Below, piece after piece: positions 1-7,866 of a stretch of 12,488 bases of DNA. The stretch's first letter is position 1; every line of letters begins with the position of its first letter. The notes under the pieces were generated by a model, which saw only the letters and a list, made by a program, of their open reading frames with translations, did no database searches and was not told the DNA's origin. This DNA is from Pseudomonadota bacterium (GTDB lineage Bacteria > SAR324 > XYD2-FULL-50-16 > JAHJRI01). The stretch spans positions 1 through 12,488 of the forward strand of contig JAKSDL010000854.1 of the NCBI GenBank assembly GCA_022360105.1. Direction: 5' to 3'. Both the position numbers and the translations under genes were made by a program.

Positions 1-1435
1 CAGCCAGTTTCTGAGCAACGGTTTTTAGCTCTGTAGATCCCGAGAAAACGTTTATACTTGCCTGATTGACGTTGGCCAAGGTTTCACCGAGTTTCTTTAT
101 TGAATCGTTGGTACTGTTTTGAAGAACTTTTAGTTCTCCCCTGTATTCACCCCCAACGCATTGGGTTAAATCCCCCTGATTCATTCCACTTAAAACAAGT
201 CCAATGCTGCTGATTGAATTTTGTAACCTGTTCATCATGTTATTGAATGACGTGGCAGTAATGCCTACTTCATCTCGGGACCGCACTTCAGCTCGATGAT
301 AAAACTCTCCTGTTTCCTCAACTTGGACCAAAACGAAGGAAAGGTGTTCCAAAGGTCTGGTCAATGCTTTTGAAAAGATCAGCGAAAATGGGAGAATTAA
401 AATGATGCAAGCGATTGAAACGGAAACAAGAATTTTGATGATTTGCCAGGTATTATTCTTAGCGACATCCGTTGAAAGAATGGCTGCCAAAGCACCGACA
501 AATTTACCTTCGCCATAAAGCGGAAGAATTCCTTGAAAGTATGTATTCTCCTCCAAAGAAAGGTTTGAAAGAAGCGACTTCTGCCCCTGAATGGTCCAAT
601 CTGAAAGAGTTGTGGGAAAATCAATATTACTTATCTTGCTATAGCCCGGAAGTTGGCCACTGCTCAACCGATTACCACTAAAAATATTTATTTTGTTTCC
701 GGTAAGCAGAGAGAGTCTTTTGGCAAATTCCGAATTCAGGTATGCAGTTGTCTTGATAAAACTGACTTGCTGAAAGACCAATTCATCTGTTTTTTCATTA
801 TAAACATCTGTTTCAATCGGGACATAAATAGATATTGCTGTTTGCGAAGTTCTGGTCTCAAATTGTAATGACTTCTGCCGTTTAATTTCTTTCGAATATG
901 TTGCTTCGATACCTTCCGGCCAATGCCCAGGCTTCCAGGAAGTTGAAGAAATTGTTTCTCCAGGTTTTAATAAGACAAATTCAATACCATTCTTAAATGG
1001 ATATCCCAATAATGCATTGTTTTTTTTTATGGTGGCGAAAGATAACAAGCCTCCTTGCGTGTCATAAACTAAAACCTCATCTATACCAGCCGAAATACAT
1101 GCGTTGTATAAGTTTGTAGTTATTTCTCTTTTTAAATTTATTGTTAAAACGTCATTCCCACCACTTTCAGACTGCGTCTGATCCAAAACAAACTTTATTT
1201 TTCCGCCCAGGTCGCCATGCTGAACCATCTGAACAGAATTTGTCATTAGACGATCACCCTTGGTCAGGATCTCGCTACGAACTATATTGATCGTTTGCTC
1301 CAGTAAGTTATAAGAGGTTGTCTGATTTTGCCGGTAAATTACGAAGGACACTATGCTTGTTGATAAAACCATCACTGTGCACACAATCGCAACAGAACCA
1401 AATGCCAATTTGAACTTTAGTTTTAAATTACTCAA
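1..1435 (-). CDS. Methyl-accepting chemotaxis protein, TTG start, C-terminus cut by window edge
   Basis: This is an inner-membrane chemoreceptor that senses a periplasmic ligand and would signal to a CheA/CheW array. The minus strand stays open for 478 codons from a TTG at 1435-1433 to the left edge. An AAAGGAGAA ribosome site at 1449-1441 sits just upstream; the first ATG (codon 22) lies inside the first membrane segment, so TTG is preferred. Visible parts: TM1 at about residues 10-33; a roughly 290-residue extracytoplasmic Cache-like sensor ending in a GKFVGALAAI stretch; TM2 at about 328-353; HAMP beginning KALTRPLEHL, with a HAMP-like repeat after it (NQGDLTQ); then the start of the MCP coiled coil (KKLGETLANV). 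The methylation sites and the tip lie outside the window. The gap to the upstream dipeptidase gene is 62 nt, so cotranscription is plausible. The MCP call is firm for the HAMP and membrane layout; a histidine kinase is less likely given the coiled-coil start. Confidence 0.85.
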   Translation of the reverse strand, partial: MSNLKLKFKLAFGSVAIVCTVMVLSTSIVSFVIYRQNQTTSYNLLEQTINIVRSEILTKGDRLMTNSVQMVQHGDLGGKIKFVLDQTQSESGGNDVLTINLKREITTNLYNACISAGIDEVLVYDTQGGLLSFATIKKNNALLGYPFKNGIEFVLLKPGETISSTSWKPGHWPEGIEATYSKEIKRQKSLQFETRTSQTAISIYVPIETDVYNEKTDELVFQQVSFIKTTAYLNSEFAKRLSLLTGNKINIFSGNRLSSGQLPGYSKISNIDFPTTLSDWTIQGQKSLLSNLSLEENTYFQGILPLYGEGKFVGALAAILSTDVAKNNTWQIIKILVSVSIACIILILPFSLIFSKALTRPLEHLSFVLVQVEETGEFYHRAEVRSRDEVGITATSFNNMMNRLQNSISSIGLVLSGMNQGDLTQCVGGEYRGELKVLQNSTNDSIKKLGETLANVNQASINVFSGSTELKTVAQKLA

Positions 1436-1440
1436 CCAGG

Positions 1441-1449
1441 TTCTCCTTT
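1441..1449 (-). promoter_or_regulatory. Ribosome binding site that decides the TTG start of the chemoreceptor gene
   Basis: On the minus strand, AAAGGAGAA ends 5 nt before the TTG at 1435. It is the strongest Shine-Dalgarno sequence in the area and no ATG lies at a suitable distance. Confidence 0.7.
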
Positions 1450-1497
1450 AAGGTTTTTTGGTTTAATGTGATACACCTGGTACCGTATGTAGCCAAT

Positions 1498-2949
1498 TTA
1501 TTGTAAAGTTTTTAGCAGCTCTTTGAGCAAGAGCCAGACCCTACCAACAGATGGAATGAGAAGTTTTTCATCCGGACTATGAGGCATAAGCACGGTCGGG
1601 CCAATAGATAACATATCGATCCCGGGAATTTTTTCTCCAATAATACCACATTCGAGTCCTGCATGAAGGCTTGTCACCTTTGGTTTTTCAGCAAACAGAT
1701 CTTGATAAACATCGATACTTTGCTTGAGTAGCGGGGAGTTGATATTAGGTTGCCAAGCCGGGTATTGATCTTGGTGCCTGAAGGTGCCACCAGCGGATAA
1801 GGTTAAATATTCAATAACTTTAGTGGTTTCCTTCAAGCGAGAATGATCTGAGCTTCGTTGGCTTGTTACTACTACTGCTTTGTCTTCGTTGAGACTGATG
1901 CTGGCAAGGTTAACGGAGGTTTCAACCATCTGCGCCACTTCGTTGCTCATATGAATCACACCGTGGGGAGTTTCTAACAAGTGTGTAAGGATTTTTTCAA
2001 GATCATCACCTTTGATAACTTTCAAAGGGCCTTTGTCTGCCTCTTTGAAGGAAAACCGAATGCTCGATTCAATATTTCCATATTCTTGATTTATTGTTTC
2101 CTGGAAATCCTTAATTAGTTCTATAGCTTCTTTAGCATCGTTTTCTGAAAGAAATAGACAGGCCTCGGCGTTTCTTGGGATTATGTTGTGACCAGAACCA
2201 CCTTGAATGGCACCCAGCTTGATGTCGATTTTATCCAATAGCTGTTTTATCAGACGTGCGATGATTTTAATTGCATTGGCTCTATTTTTATGAATGTCCA
2301 GCCCGGAATGGCCTCCTTTCAAATTATCGACTGAAAGATGATATGCTTTGTGGTTCTCCGGTGATTTCTTAAACTCAACAGGAATGGTACCTATGGTAGT
2401 GCATGCTCCTGCACAGCCAATGATAAAACATCCTTCCTCTTCCGCATCAATATTCAAGAGGATTTTACTTTGTAGCCAATTCTCTTTGATCCCACTGGCT
2501 CCAATCAAACCCGATTCCTCATCCACCGTAAACAGCAATTCCAATGGAGGGTGATCAATCTCTTTATCTTCTGCCAGAGCCATTGCCAGGGCGATACCGA
2601 TACCATTATCTGCTCCTAGCGACGTGTCCTTTGCTGATAGCCATTCATTTTCATAGATCAATTCAATTCCATCTTTTGAAAAATCATGAACAGATTCCCG
2701 AGTTTTTTCACATACCATATCCAAATGAGCTTGCAAGGCCACAGATTGCGAGTTTTTGTAGCCACGTGATCCTGGAATCCGTATCAAGGTATTACCCAGA
2801 TGATCTGTTTCAAATGGAAATTGATGATCTTCAGCCCATTTAACAATCCAACGGCATATTTTTTCCTCACTTTTTGAACAGCGAGGTATTGAGCTGATCT
2901 GCTCGAAAATGGCTAAAACCCCATCTATTTTTTCACTATTTTTGATCAT
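1498..2949 (-). CDS. pepD: Aminoacyl-histidine dipeptidase (Xaa-His dipeptidase, M20C family)
   Basis: This is a cytoplasmic di-zinc dipeptidase that hydrolyses Xaa-His dipeptides (carnosine-type) and a range of other dipeptides. Its 483 residues match the usual PepD length. The M20 metal centre is intact: HLD at residues 75-77 (metal His75, catalytic Asp77), Asp114 in LGADNGIG (bridging), Glu144-Glu145 in TVDEESG (catalytic base plus metal ligand), Asp168 in NIDAEEEG, and a C-terminal His457 in LMPHSPDE. This order agrees with characterised PepD enzymes. The PepD-specific VHDF and GCAG segments are also present. The start is ATG with only a weak AGGT ribosome site upstream. It lies 227 nt downstream of the M29-like gene, with a perfect hairpin in between, and 62 nt upstream of the chemoreceptor. 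In this setting it probably cleaves dipeptides imported or produced by the neighbouring system; that link is inference. Confidence 0.95.
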   Translation of the reverse strand: MIKNSEKIDGVLAIFEQISSIPRCSKSEEKICRWIVKWAEDHQFPFETDHLGNTLIRIPGSRGYKNSQSVALQAHLDMVCEKTRESVHDFSKDGIELIYENEWLSAKDTSLGADNGIGIALAMALAEDKEIDHPPLELLFTVDEESGLIGASGIKENWLQSKILLNIDAEEEGCFIIGCAGACTTIGTIPVEFKKSPENHKAYHLSVDNLKGGHSGLDIHKNRANAIKIIARLIKQLLDKIDIKLGAIQGGSGHNIIPRNAEACLFLSENDAKEAIELIKDFQETINQEYGNIESSIRFSFKEADKGPLKVIKGDDLEKILTHLLETPHGVIHMSNEVAQMVETSVNLASISLNEDKAVVVTSQRSSDHSRLKETTKVIEYLTLSAGGTFRHQDQYPAWQPNINSPLLKQSIDVYQDLFAEKPKVTSLHAGLECGIIGEKIPGIDMLSIGPTVLMPHSPDEKLLIPSVGRVWLLLKELLKTLQ

Positions 2950-3099
2950 TGTTATACCTGGATTTTTGGGGAAGTGGATGTGTCAATTTTAAATTGTCAT
3001 GGCAAATAAAAATCTCAAGATTTGTAAGCTTGCGGAGAGTGTTAAAAAGAGAATTTCTGTGCCGTAGATTGTCGACACCGGATAACTCATCCATCTTTT

Positions 3100-3127
3100 C
3101 AGTATGGGTAACAAGCTACCCATACTG
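3100..3127. repeat. Perfect 11-bp inverted repeat (hairpin, 6-nt loop), no U-tract
   Basis: CAGTATGGGTA pairs perfectly with TACCCATACTG around the loop ACAAGC. It lies in the 227-nt gap between the M29-like gene (ending at 3177) and pepD (starting at 2949). Neither strand has a T-run directly after the stem, so it is not a classical intrinsic terminator. It could be an mRNA stabiliser or processing structure, or a protein-binding operator ahead of pepD. The rest of the gap shows no gene. Confidence 0.8.
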
Positions 3128-3176
3128 TTGATGACATTAAATTAAACTCCGTCAACGAAAGGAATTTTGTGGTGAC

Positions 3177-4220
3177 TCACTTCCCCAGCTTTTTTGCCAG
3201 TTTAGCAAGTGTTGGCTCTATCACCGCACCTTCATCCAGTATTTGCTTACCATCAATCCACACCGAAGAATTTAAGCAAATGCCGTCGCAATGCGTGACT
3301 GCTTCGCCGGCTGTTCCTTCAAAGAACGGCCCTTGATATCCAAATCCCCACTCGGTGCTGCCCCAGACTCGTTCATCTTCAGTACATAGTCCGGATAACT
3401 GAGCTCCTGGATTGAATCCGTAACAAACGTGAGCCATGTTATACATTTGCTTGTCATTTAAGCCTGCCAACCAGTTTTTTACAAATTTGGCTTCATCACC
3501 TCCGACAATATCCACAATTTTTCCTTTTTCCACGACAAGCTTGATAGGTGTCGATAGTATCCCTAGATCTGCAGGTCCACCGCCGGAAAAAGATCCGTCA
3601 AAAACGATATCACCGTTGATTGATTCCTCCAGAGGCGCCCAGCCTATTTGCCCCAACAAAAAATGTGGACCCGGCGTCGACGCATGACATTCATTGGTCA
3701 CGTTTCGACCAACATTTTTGAAGGAAACATCGGTTCCGGCCGGGTTCGTTATCCTCATCTCTTTGGCCGCTTTAGTGAGATTGACAACCGTGGTCATAAA
3801 CTCCTTTAAAGCGTTAAGGTCTATCGCTCCGATACAACGCCAAATTTGGTCAACTTCCAGTCCTCCGAGAAAAAAGTACCGGGTTTTCGAACCTTTCTGC
3901 ATGGCTTCCTCCCAGGCTGAATTGTAGAGCAGCCATTGATGATTGAGTTCTATCCAGGCATCTGCTTTGACAATTGCTCCACGGAGAGAATCAGGTAGCC
4001 CGACTTCGCCAAGCTTTCCATACCCGGGAGGCGTCGAATGATACGCGACCATCGTTTTGGCACCGGCACACTCACTTGCTTTGGCCATGGCTTCCGCAAT
4101 TCGAAAATGGGCTTTGGAATCAATGGTGATCACTACGTTTTCCTTCGGCTTTACTTCCATGATATCATTGATCGTTTTATGAGCCGAAACAGCAAGTTCA
4201 AGTTCTTGTGGTTCAATCAT
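3177..4220 (-). CDS. M29-family aminopeptidase / 2,5-dihydroxypyridine dioxygenase (NicX)-like metalloenzyme
   Basis: This is a probable cytoplasmic metalloenzyme of the fold shared by M29 aminopeptidases and the NicX 2,5-dihydroxypyridine 5,6-dioxygenases. Seen: 347 residues from the chosen start, close to the NicX length; a C-terminal pair His310-x-Asp312 (THCDG) and an earlier His264 (NMAHVCYG). These resemble the His/His-x-Asp iron ligands known for NicX. Also GSFSGGGP and AEAMAKASE-like segments. The ORF can be extended to an ATG at 4241, but that one has no ribosome site, while the ATG at 4220-4218 follows AAAAAAGGA at a 6-nt spacing, so the shorter form is preferred. It lies 182 nt downstream of the livM-like permease and upstream of pepD. 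Whether it cuts peptides or opens a ring cannot be decided here; general database labels would probably be leucyl aminopeptidase. Confidence 0.85.
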   Translation of the reverse strand: MIEPQELELAVSAHKTINDIMEVKPKENVVITIDSKAHFRIAEAMAKASECAGAKTMVAYHSTPPGYGKLGEVGLPDSLRGAIVKADAWIELNHQWLLYNSAWEEAMQKGSKTRYFFLGGLEVDQIWRCIGAIDLNALKEFMTTVVNLTKAAKEMRITNPAGTDVSFKNVGRNVTNECHASTPGPHFLLGQIGWAPLEESINGDIVFDGSFSGGGPADLGILSTPIKLVVEKGKIVDIVGGDEAKFVKNWLAGLNDKQMYNMAHVCYGFNPGAQLSGLCTEDERVWGSTEWGFGYQGPFFEGTAGEAVTHCDGICLNSSVWIDGKQILDEGAVIEPTLAKLAKKLGK

Positions 4221-4402
4221 TTGTATTCCTTTTTTTGACATTGAAAATCGTAAATCCGCAGCCTTGACTGGCTGTTATCGAATCTACTGGTTAAAACAAA
4301 AATGAAGTTAGTGATTGAATCGGAGAATCCAAGGTCTATACTTGTTTCACCGAGAATTGGAAAAGTTCTGATTACCTCTCTATTATTTGTCTGGATGAAC
4401 GA

Positions 4403-5413
4403 CTAAAAAAATAATCGAAGCTCTTTCTCTACGGGACCATCCCTTTTGTTTTTCGTTATCTTATCCTTGGTTTTTATGAGTGGATTGCCATATATTTTTA
4501 CAGCTTTTCCTATACAGGTTTCGATGCTTGATCCTAACCCATTGGGCAGTAGCACAATGACCAGAACATAAATTAAACCCATAATTATGCTGGAGTAGTG
4601 CTCGATTGAAGACAGTAGCTCAGGCGTTAGTTTGACAATTAATCCCCCAATCAAGGGGCCAAATGGAGTTAAACGGCCGCCCAATAAAGGTATGAAGAAT
4701 ATATTAATTGTTGTGAATGCATCTATATCAACCGAAGATATTGCACCATTAAAGTTTACATACAAGAATCCGCCTAAGCCGGAGGTAAAACCGGCAAGGC
4801 CATAAGCAGCAGCCTTATACCAGATCGTGTTGATGCCGACTGCTTGAGTCAAATCGTCGTTTTCTGCAATTAACGTCAGTATATTACCCATCTTAGTCCG
4901 CATGAGTAGGAAAATGGAGGCAACCAGGATGGCAGTCGATGCAATGACAATTATATAATAGGCGGTTTCACCGATTTGAATGGCAAGTCCTTCAAAGTAT
5001 AATCCGCTACGCCCGCCGGTGATGCTTCTTAAGCCTTCAATGACCATGGGAAAAAGGAGGCAAAGAAGAAAAGACACCATTCCTACATAGAACCCTTTGG
5101 CCCGAATGGTGACAAAGAACAGGACAACTGCCACTATTGCAGCAAATAGACAACCGGAGAGACCGGCCAAGAGAACCGGCCAATTAAAAACTTCTGTCAA
5201 AACAATGGTGAAATATGCCCCACATCCCATGGTTACCGAATAACCAAAAAAGAATTGGCCGCATCTGAAGAGAAGAAACCAGGCTATGTATCCCTGAAAG
5301 ATAAAAAAATAGCAAACTGCTGTAATATATGACCAATACGAGTCTAAAAAAACAAACAACAATGGAACAAGAAGTACTCCTATGGTTCCTATTTCTTTAT
5401 ATCGCTCTTTCAT
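4403..5413 (-). CDS. livM: Branched-chain amino acid-type ABC transporter permease (LivM-like)
   Basis: This is one of the two inner-membrane permease subunits of a high-affinity LivFGHM-type importer. The 336 residues are mostly hydrophobic, with about eight or more membrane segments. LivM hallmarks are the ITGGRSGL loop at residues 131-138 and the cytoplasmic coupling segment from about 174 to 208, with GNILTLIAENDDLTQAVGI followed by AYGLAGFTSGLGG. A basic, charged tail of about 35 residues (KTKDKITKNKRD and following) extends past the last membrane segment. The ATG lies inside the end of the livH-like gene (17-nt overlap), with AAAGGGG some 11 nt upstream, so translation is probably coupled. 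The transported compound is unknown: this family also carries urea, short amides, aromatic acids and peptides. Confidence 0.93.
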   Translation of the reverse strand: MKERYKEIGTIGVLLVPLLFVFLDSYWSYITAVCYFFIFQGYIAWFLLFRCGQFFFGYSVTMGCGAYFTIVLTEVFNWPVLLAGLSGCLFAAIVAVVLFFVTIRAKGFYVGMVSFLLCLLFPMVIEGLRSITGGRSGLYFEGLAIQIGETAYYIIVIASTAILVASIFLLMRTKMGNILTLIAENDDLTQAVGINTIWYKAAAYGLAGFTSGLGGFLYVNFNGAISSVDIDAFTTINIFFIPLLGGRLTPFGPLIGGLIVKLTPELLSSIEHYSSIIMGLIYVLVIVLLPNGLGSSIETCIGKAVKIYGNPLIKTKDKITKNKRDGPVEKELRLFF

Positions 5414-6257
5414 TACCCAAAATCCCCTTTGGACAGATTATTAGTACCAGCATGACAGCAAAGTAAAGAATCACACTCTGCCAGACTCCCCCTAGGTAAA
5501 AACCGGCGAAACTCATAATGATGCCCATAATGAGGGCACTGATTAAACCACCCCAAATGTTTCCGATCCCGCCAATAACAGCAATGATAAATCCTATAAA
5601 TCCCAGGTACCAACCTGTACTCAGGTCCAGGTTGTACAAGGAACCCCAAAATATTGCACCGATGGCTGCTAAGGAACAACCTGTACCATGAGCAACGCTA
5701 AAAACCAAACCAGTGTTGATTCCTGCCAAATCAGCCAATTTCAAATTCTGGGAAGTTGCTTGTAGTTGTTTGCCGATTCGGGTGTGTTTTTCCAAAATGC
5801 GGATCGTTATCAAAAGGGCCACTGCTACAAAGAGTGCAACAAACTTGATTCCATCTGATGATACGTCGCCTATTCCTACTGTCCCTATTCGTGGAAGCGG
5901 AATGGAAATTGATGCTTTGGGGAATATCACCCGGATCAAACCTTGGAATACAAATCCCAAGGCAACCGTAATGATAAAGAAAAGAGTCGAGTCGGCTCCT
6001 TTTCGACTGAGAGGTGTTAGTAAAATGGATTGAAGAAGAAAACCGATAGGAAAACAAACAAGAATACCGAGAGCAATGGCTAGCGGCAAACCAAGTCCGG
6101 AAGCAAAGTACCAGGTTGTATAGCCTCCGATGACGCCAATCAGTCCAATCGCAAAATTGGGAACACCTGTGATTCCGTACACCATTGCAACTCCCAGTAC
6201 TGGGAGTGTCAGGATTCCTCCCATAATGATGCCGGTAACTATTGCGTTCAGCAGCAT
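5397..6257 (-). CDS. livH: Branched-chain amino acid-type ABC transporter permease (LivH-like)
   Basis: This is the second permease subunit of the importer; it should pair with the LivM-like protein to form the membrane channel. Its 286 residues are typical for LivH. Family features seen: the N-terminal GVAMVYGITGVPNFAIG segment, the cytoplasmic coupling helix around 159-183 (TRIGKQLQA ... LADLAGINT), GGIGNIWGG at 229-237 and CPKGILG near the C-terminus. The start ATG lies 2 nt after the stop of the livF-like gene and its ribosome site GGGAGA lies within the last codons of that gene. It overlaps livM by 17 nt. This tight packing makes livF-livH-livM one translationally coupled unit. Confidence 0.94.
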   Translation of the reverse strand: MLLNAIVTGIIMGGILTLPVLGVAMVYGITGVPNFAIGLIGVIGGYTTWYFASGLGLPLAIALGILVCFPIGFLLQSILLTPLSRKGADSTLFFIITVALGFVFQGLIRVIFPKASISIPLPRIGTVGIGDVSSDGIKFVALFVAVALLITIRILEKHTRIGKQLQATSQNLKLADLAGINTGLVFSVAHGTGCSLAAIGAIFWGSLYNLDLSTGWYLGFIGFIIAVIGGIGNIWGGLISALIMGIIMSFAGFYLGGVWQSVILYFAVMLVLIICPKGILGNERAI

Positions 6258-6259
6258 AT

Positions 6260-6970
6260 TTATTCTCCCATATAAAGGTTTAATACGGTTGCTTCATCTA
6301 TGTTTTCAGTTCGATCACAAAACTTGATTTCACCGGCTTCCAAACCATAGATACGATCAGCAATGGTCAGTATTTTGGTGTTTTGTTCAGCAAGAAGAAG
6401 CGTTCTTCCGGTGTCCAGAGTAATCTGTTTTAGATTCTCCAAAAGCCTGGTTACCATTTTGGGGGCAAGTCCAATTGATGGTTCATCAATAACGATGAGG
6501 TTAGCGTTGGAGACGATTCCCATTGCTACAGCTAGCATTTTCCGTTCACCACCGCTTAATGTATTGGCAATTTGGTTTGTTCTATCTCGTAATCTTGAAA
6601 AAACATCAAAAACATATTCAATGAGCTTTTTGGAATCCATGCGTTTATTTAGTGTGCCACTAACCTCAAGATTGGCCTGAACTGTCATTAAGGGGAATAT
6701 ATATGCCTCCTGGGGAACCAGTATCATTCCGAGTTTCCTTCTTGCCATCACGGTCAGGGTATCTATTGATTTATTGTTCCATGTTATGGTTCCACTTCTG
6801 GATTTGTTGATACCGGCGATTGTTTCCAAGAGGGTGGTTTTCCCGGCACCATTGGGTCCAACAAGACCAACAATTTCCCCCTTGAAGACATCGAGATCTA
6901 TTCCCTTGACAACATTTCTGCCATTGTAACCTGCACCGAGGTTTGAAACACTTAAGATTGAATTAGCCAA
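6260..6970 (-). CDS. livF: ABC transporter ATP-binding protein (LivF-like), TTG start
   Basis: This is a cytoplasmic ATPase subunit that drives the importer with the LivG-like partner. Of 236 residues: Walker A GPNGAGKTT at 38-46, Q-loop Gln87 (LVPQEAY), signature LSGGE at 138-142, Walker B LIVIDEP at 158-164, and AEQN at 194-197, where the usual switch His is Gln. That substitution is normal for LivF (commonly VEQN). The start is a TTG at 6970-6968 with AGGA 7 nt upstream. It is 83 nt from the livG-like gene and 2 nt from livH. Together with the unusual LivG this predicts one regular and one degenerate ATP site in the dimer. Confidence 0.94.
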   Translation of the reverse strand: MANSILSVSNLGAGYNGRNVVKGIDLDVFKGEIVGLVGPNGAGKTTLLETIAGINKSRSGTITWNNKSIDTLTVMARRKLGMILVPQEAYIFPLMTVQANLEVSGTLNKRMDSKKLIEYVFDVFSRLRDRTNQIANTLSGGERKMLAVAMGIVSNANLIVIDEPSIGLAPKMVTRLLENLKQITLDTGRTLLLAEQNTKILTIADRIYGLEAGEIKFCDRTENIDEATVLNLYMGE

Positions 6971-7053
6971 AACTGGTTCCTGTATTGAGATTAAATTGAG
7001 GTATTTGATTTAGCTTTCTTTGACTTTTACCCGGTTACCAGTAAGACAGATTC

Positions 7054-7767
7054 TCACTCCAAGTAACAACTTATCACCTCCTCATTGCGTCTGATTTCTT
7101 CCGGAGTACCATCAGCTACTTTACGTCCTTGATCCTGTACGAAAACCCTATCGGATGTTCTCATAATCGGTTTAATCTCATGACCAATCTGTAGGACGCT
7201 ATACCCCTGTTCACGGAGTTTTTCCACGATTTTACAGATTTGTTCAGTCTCTGATGGAAGAAGACCTCCAATCAGTTCATCCAATAAAACCAGTTTGGGG
7301 TTTGTCGCCAAAGCTCTTCCGAGCTCCACAAACTTGGCTTCTAACGGTGTTATTTCCGAGACAGTTTTTTCCGCTATTTCGCCTATATCAAGGAATTCAA
7401 GAATTTCGAATACACGTTCCCGCATTGCGGTTTTGTCTATTTTGCTTTTGAGCAAACCGGCTTTTACGTTTTCAAAAACGTTTAAATTCAAGAAAGCATT
7501 CTTGAGTTGAAAGGTGCGGGCAATGCCTTTCTTACATATTTCGTGAGACTTAAGGCTGGTAATATCTTGTCCCATAAAACGTATCTTTCCGGAATTCGGT
7601 CGCAAAGACCCTGCAATGACGTTGAAAAACGTTGTCTTACCGGCGCCATTGGGCCCGATTAATGAAAACACCTTACCTTCTTCCACGTAGAGACTGGCAC
7701 CATCAAGAGCTTTTAAGCCCCCAAAAGACACCTTGATGTTTTCTGCTTCAAGTATTCTGATTGTCAT
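7054..7767 (-). CDS. livG: ABC transporter ATP-binding protein (LivG-like) with degenerate signature motif
   Basis: This is the second ATPase subunit of the importer, 237 residues. Seen: Walker A GPNGAGKTT at 38-46, Q-loop Gln87 in ARTFQLKN, Walker B LVLLDE at 159-164 with the catalytic Glu, and switch His196 in QIGHEI. The ABC signature expected at about 139-145 is not recognisable: the stretch reads EITPLEAKFVELGRALATNP where most LivG proteins have an L-x-YGQ-type motif. Walker B is followed by Leu instead of the usual Pro (DEL). From memory, some LivG-like subfamilies also lack a standard signature, so this may be lineage-typical and not damage. The ribosome site is weak. It lies 99 nt downstream of the binding-protein gene; no clear terminator is seen in that gap. 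Confidence 0.93.
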   Translation of the reverse strand: MTIRILEAENIKVSFGGLKALDGASLYVEEGKVFSLIGPNGAGKTTFFNVIAGSLRPNSGKIRFMGQDITSLKSHEICKKGIARTFQLKNAFLNLNVFENVKAGLLKSKIDKTAMRERVFEILEFLDIGEIAEKTVSEITPLEAKFVELGRALATNPKLVLLDELIGGLLPSETEQICKIVEKLREQGYSVLQIGHEIKPIMRTSDRVFVQDQGRKVADGTPEEIRRNEEVISCYLE

Positions 7768-7866
7768 ATTTGATTTCAGCTTTTCGTCGGGTAAACCAAA
7801 TAGTTCTTAAAAAAATTTAATGAGATATTTATATCTGTCACTTAATCATTCCATTAACAAATCAAG

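Noticed and set aside
397..868. Short open frames on both strands within the left end
   Set aside because: They overlap the continuous chemoreceptor frame, which has membrane, HAMP and coiled-coil features; these are shadows.
4256..4275. Small hairpin CAGCC-TTGACT-GGCTG between livM and the M29-like gene
   Set aside because: It has only a 5-bp stem and no T-run on the transcribed strand, so it is not a supportable terminator.
5413..6057. Overlapping frames of 88-108 residues inside the livH-like gene on both strands
   Set aside because: They are antisense or frame-shifted readings of a strongly conserved permease; none has a convincing ribosome site or family features.
7054..7767. Calling the livG-like gene a pseudogene because of the missing signature
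   Set aside because: The frame is intact, the other ATPase motifs are conserved and, from memory, similar signatures occur in some LivG-like subfamilies.
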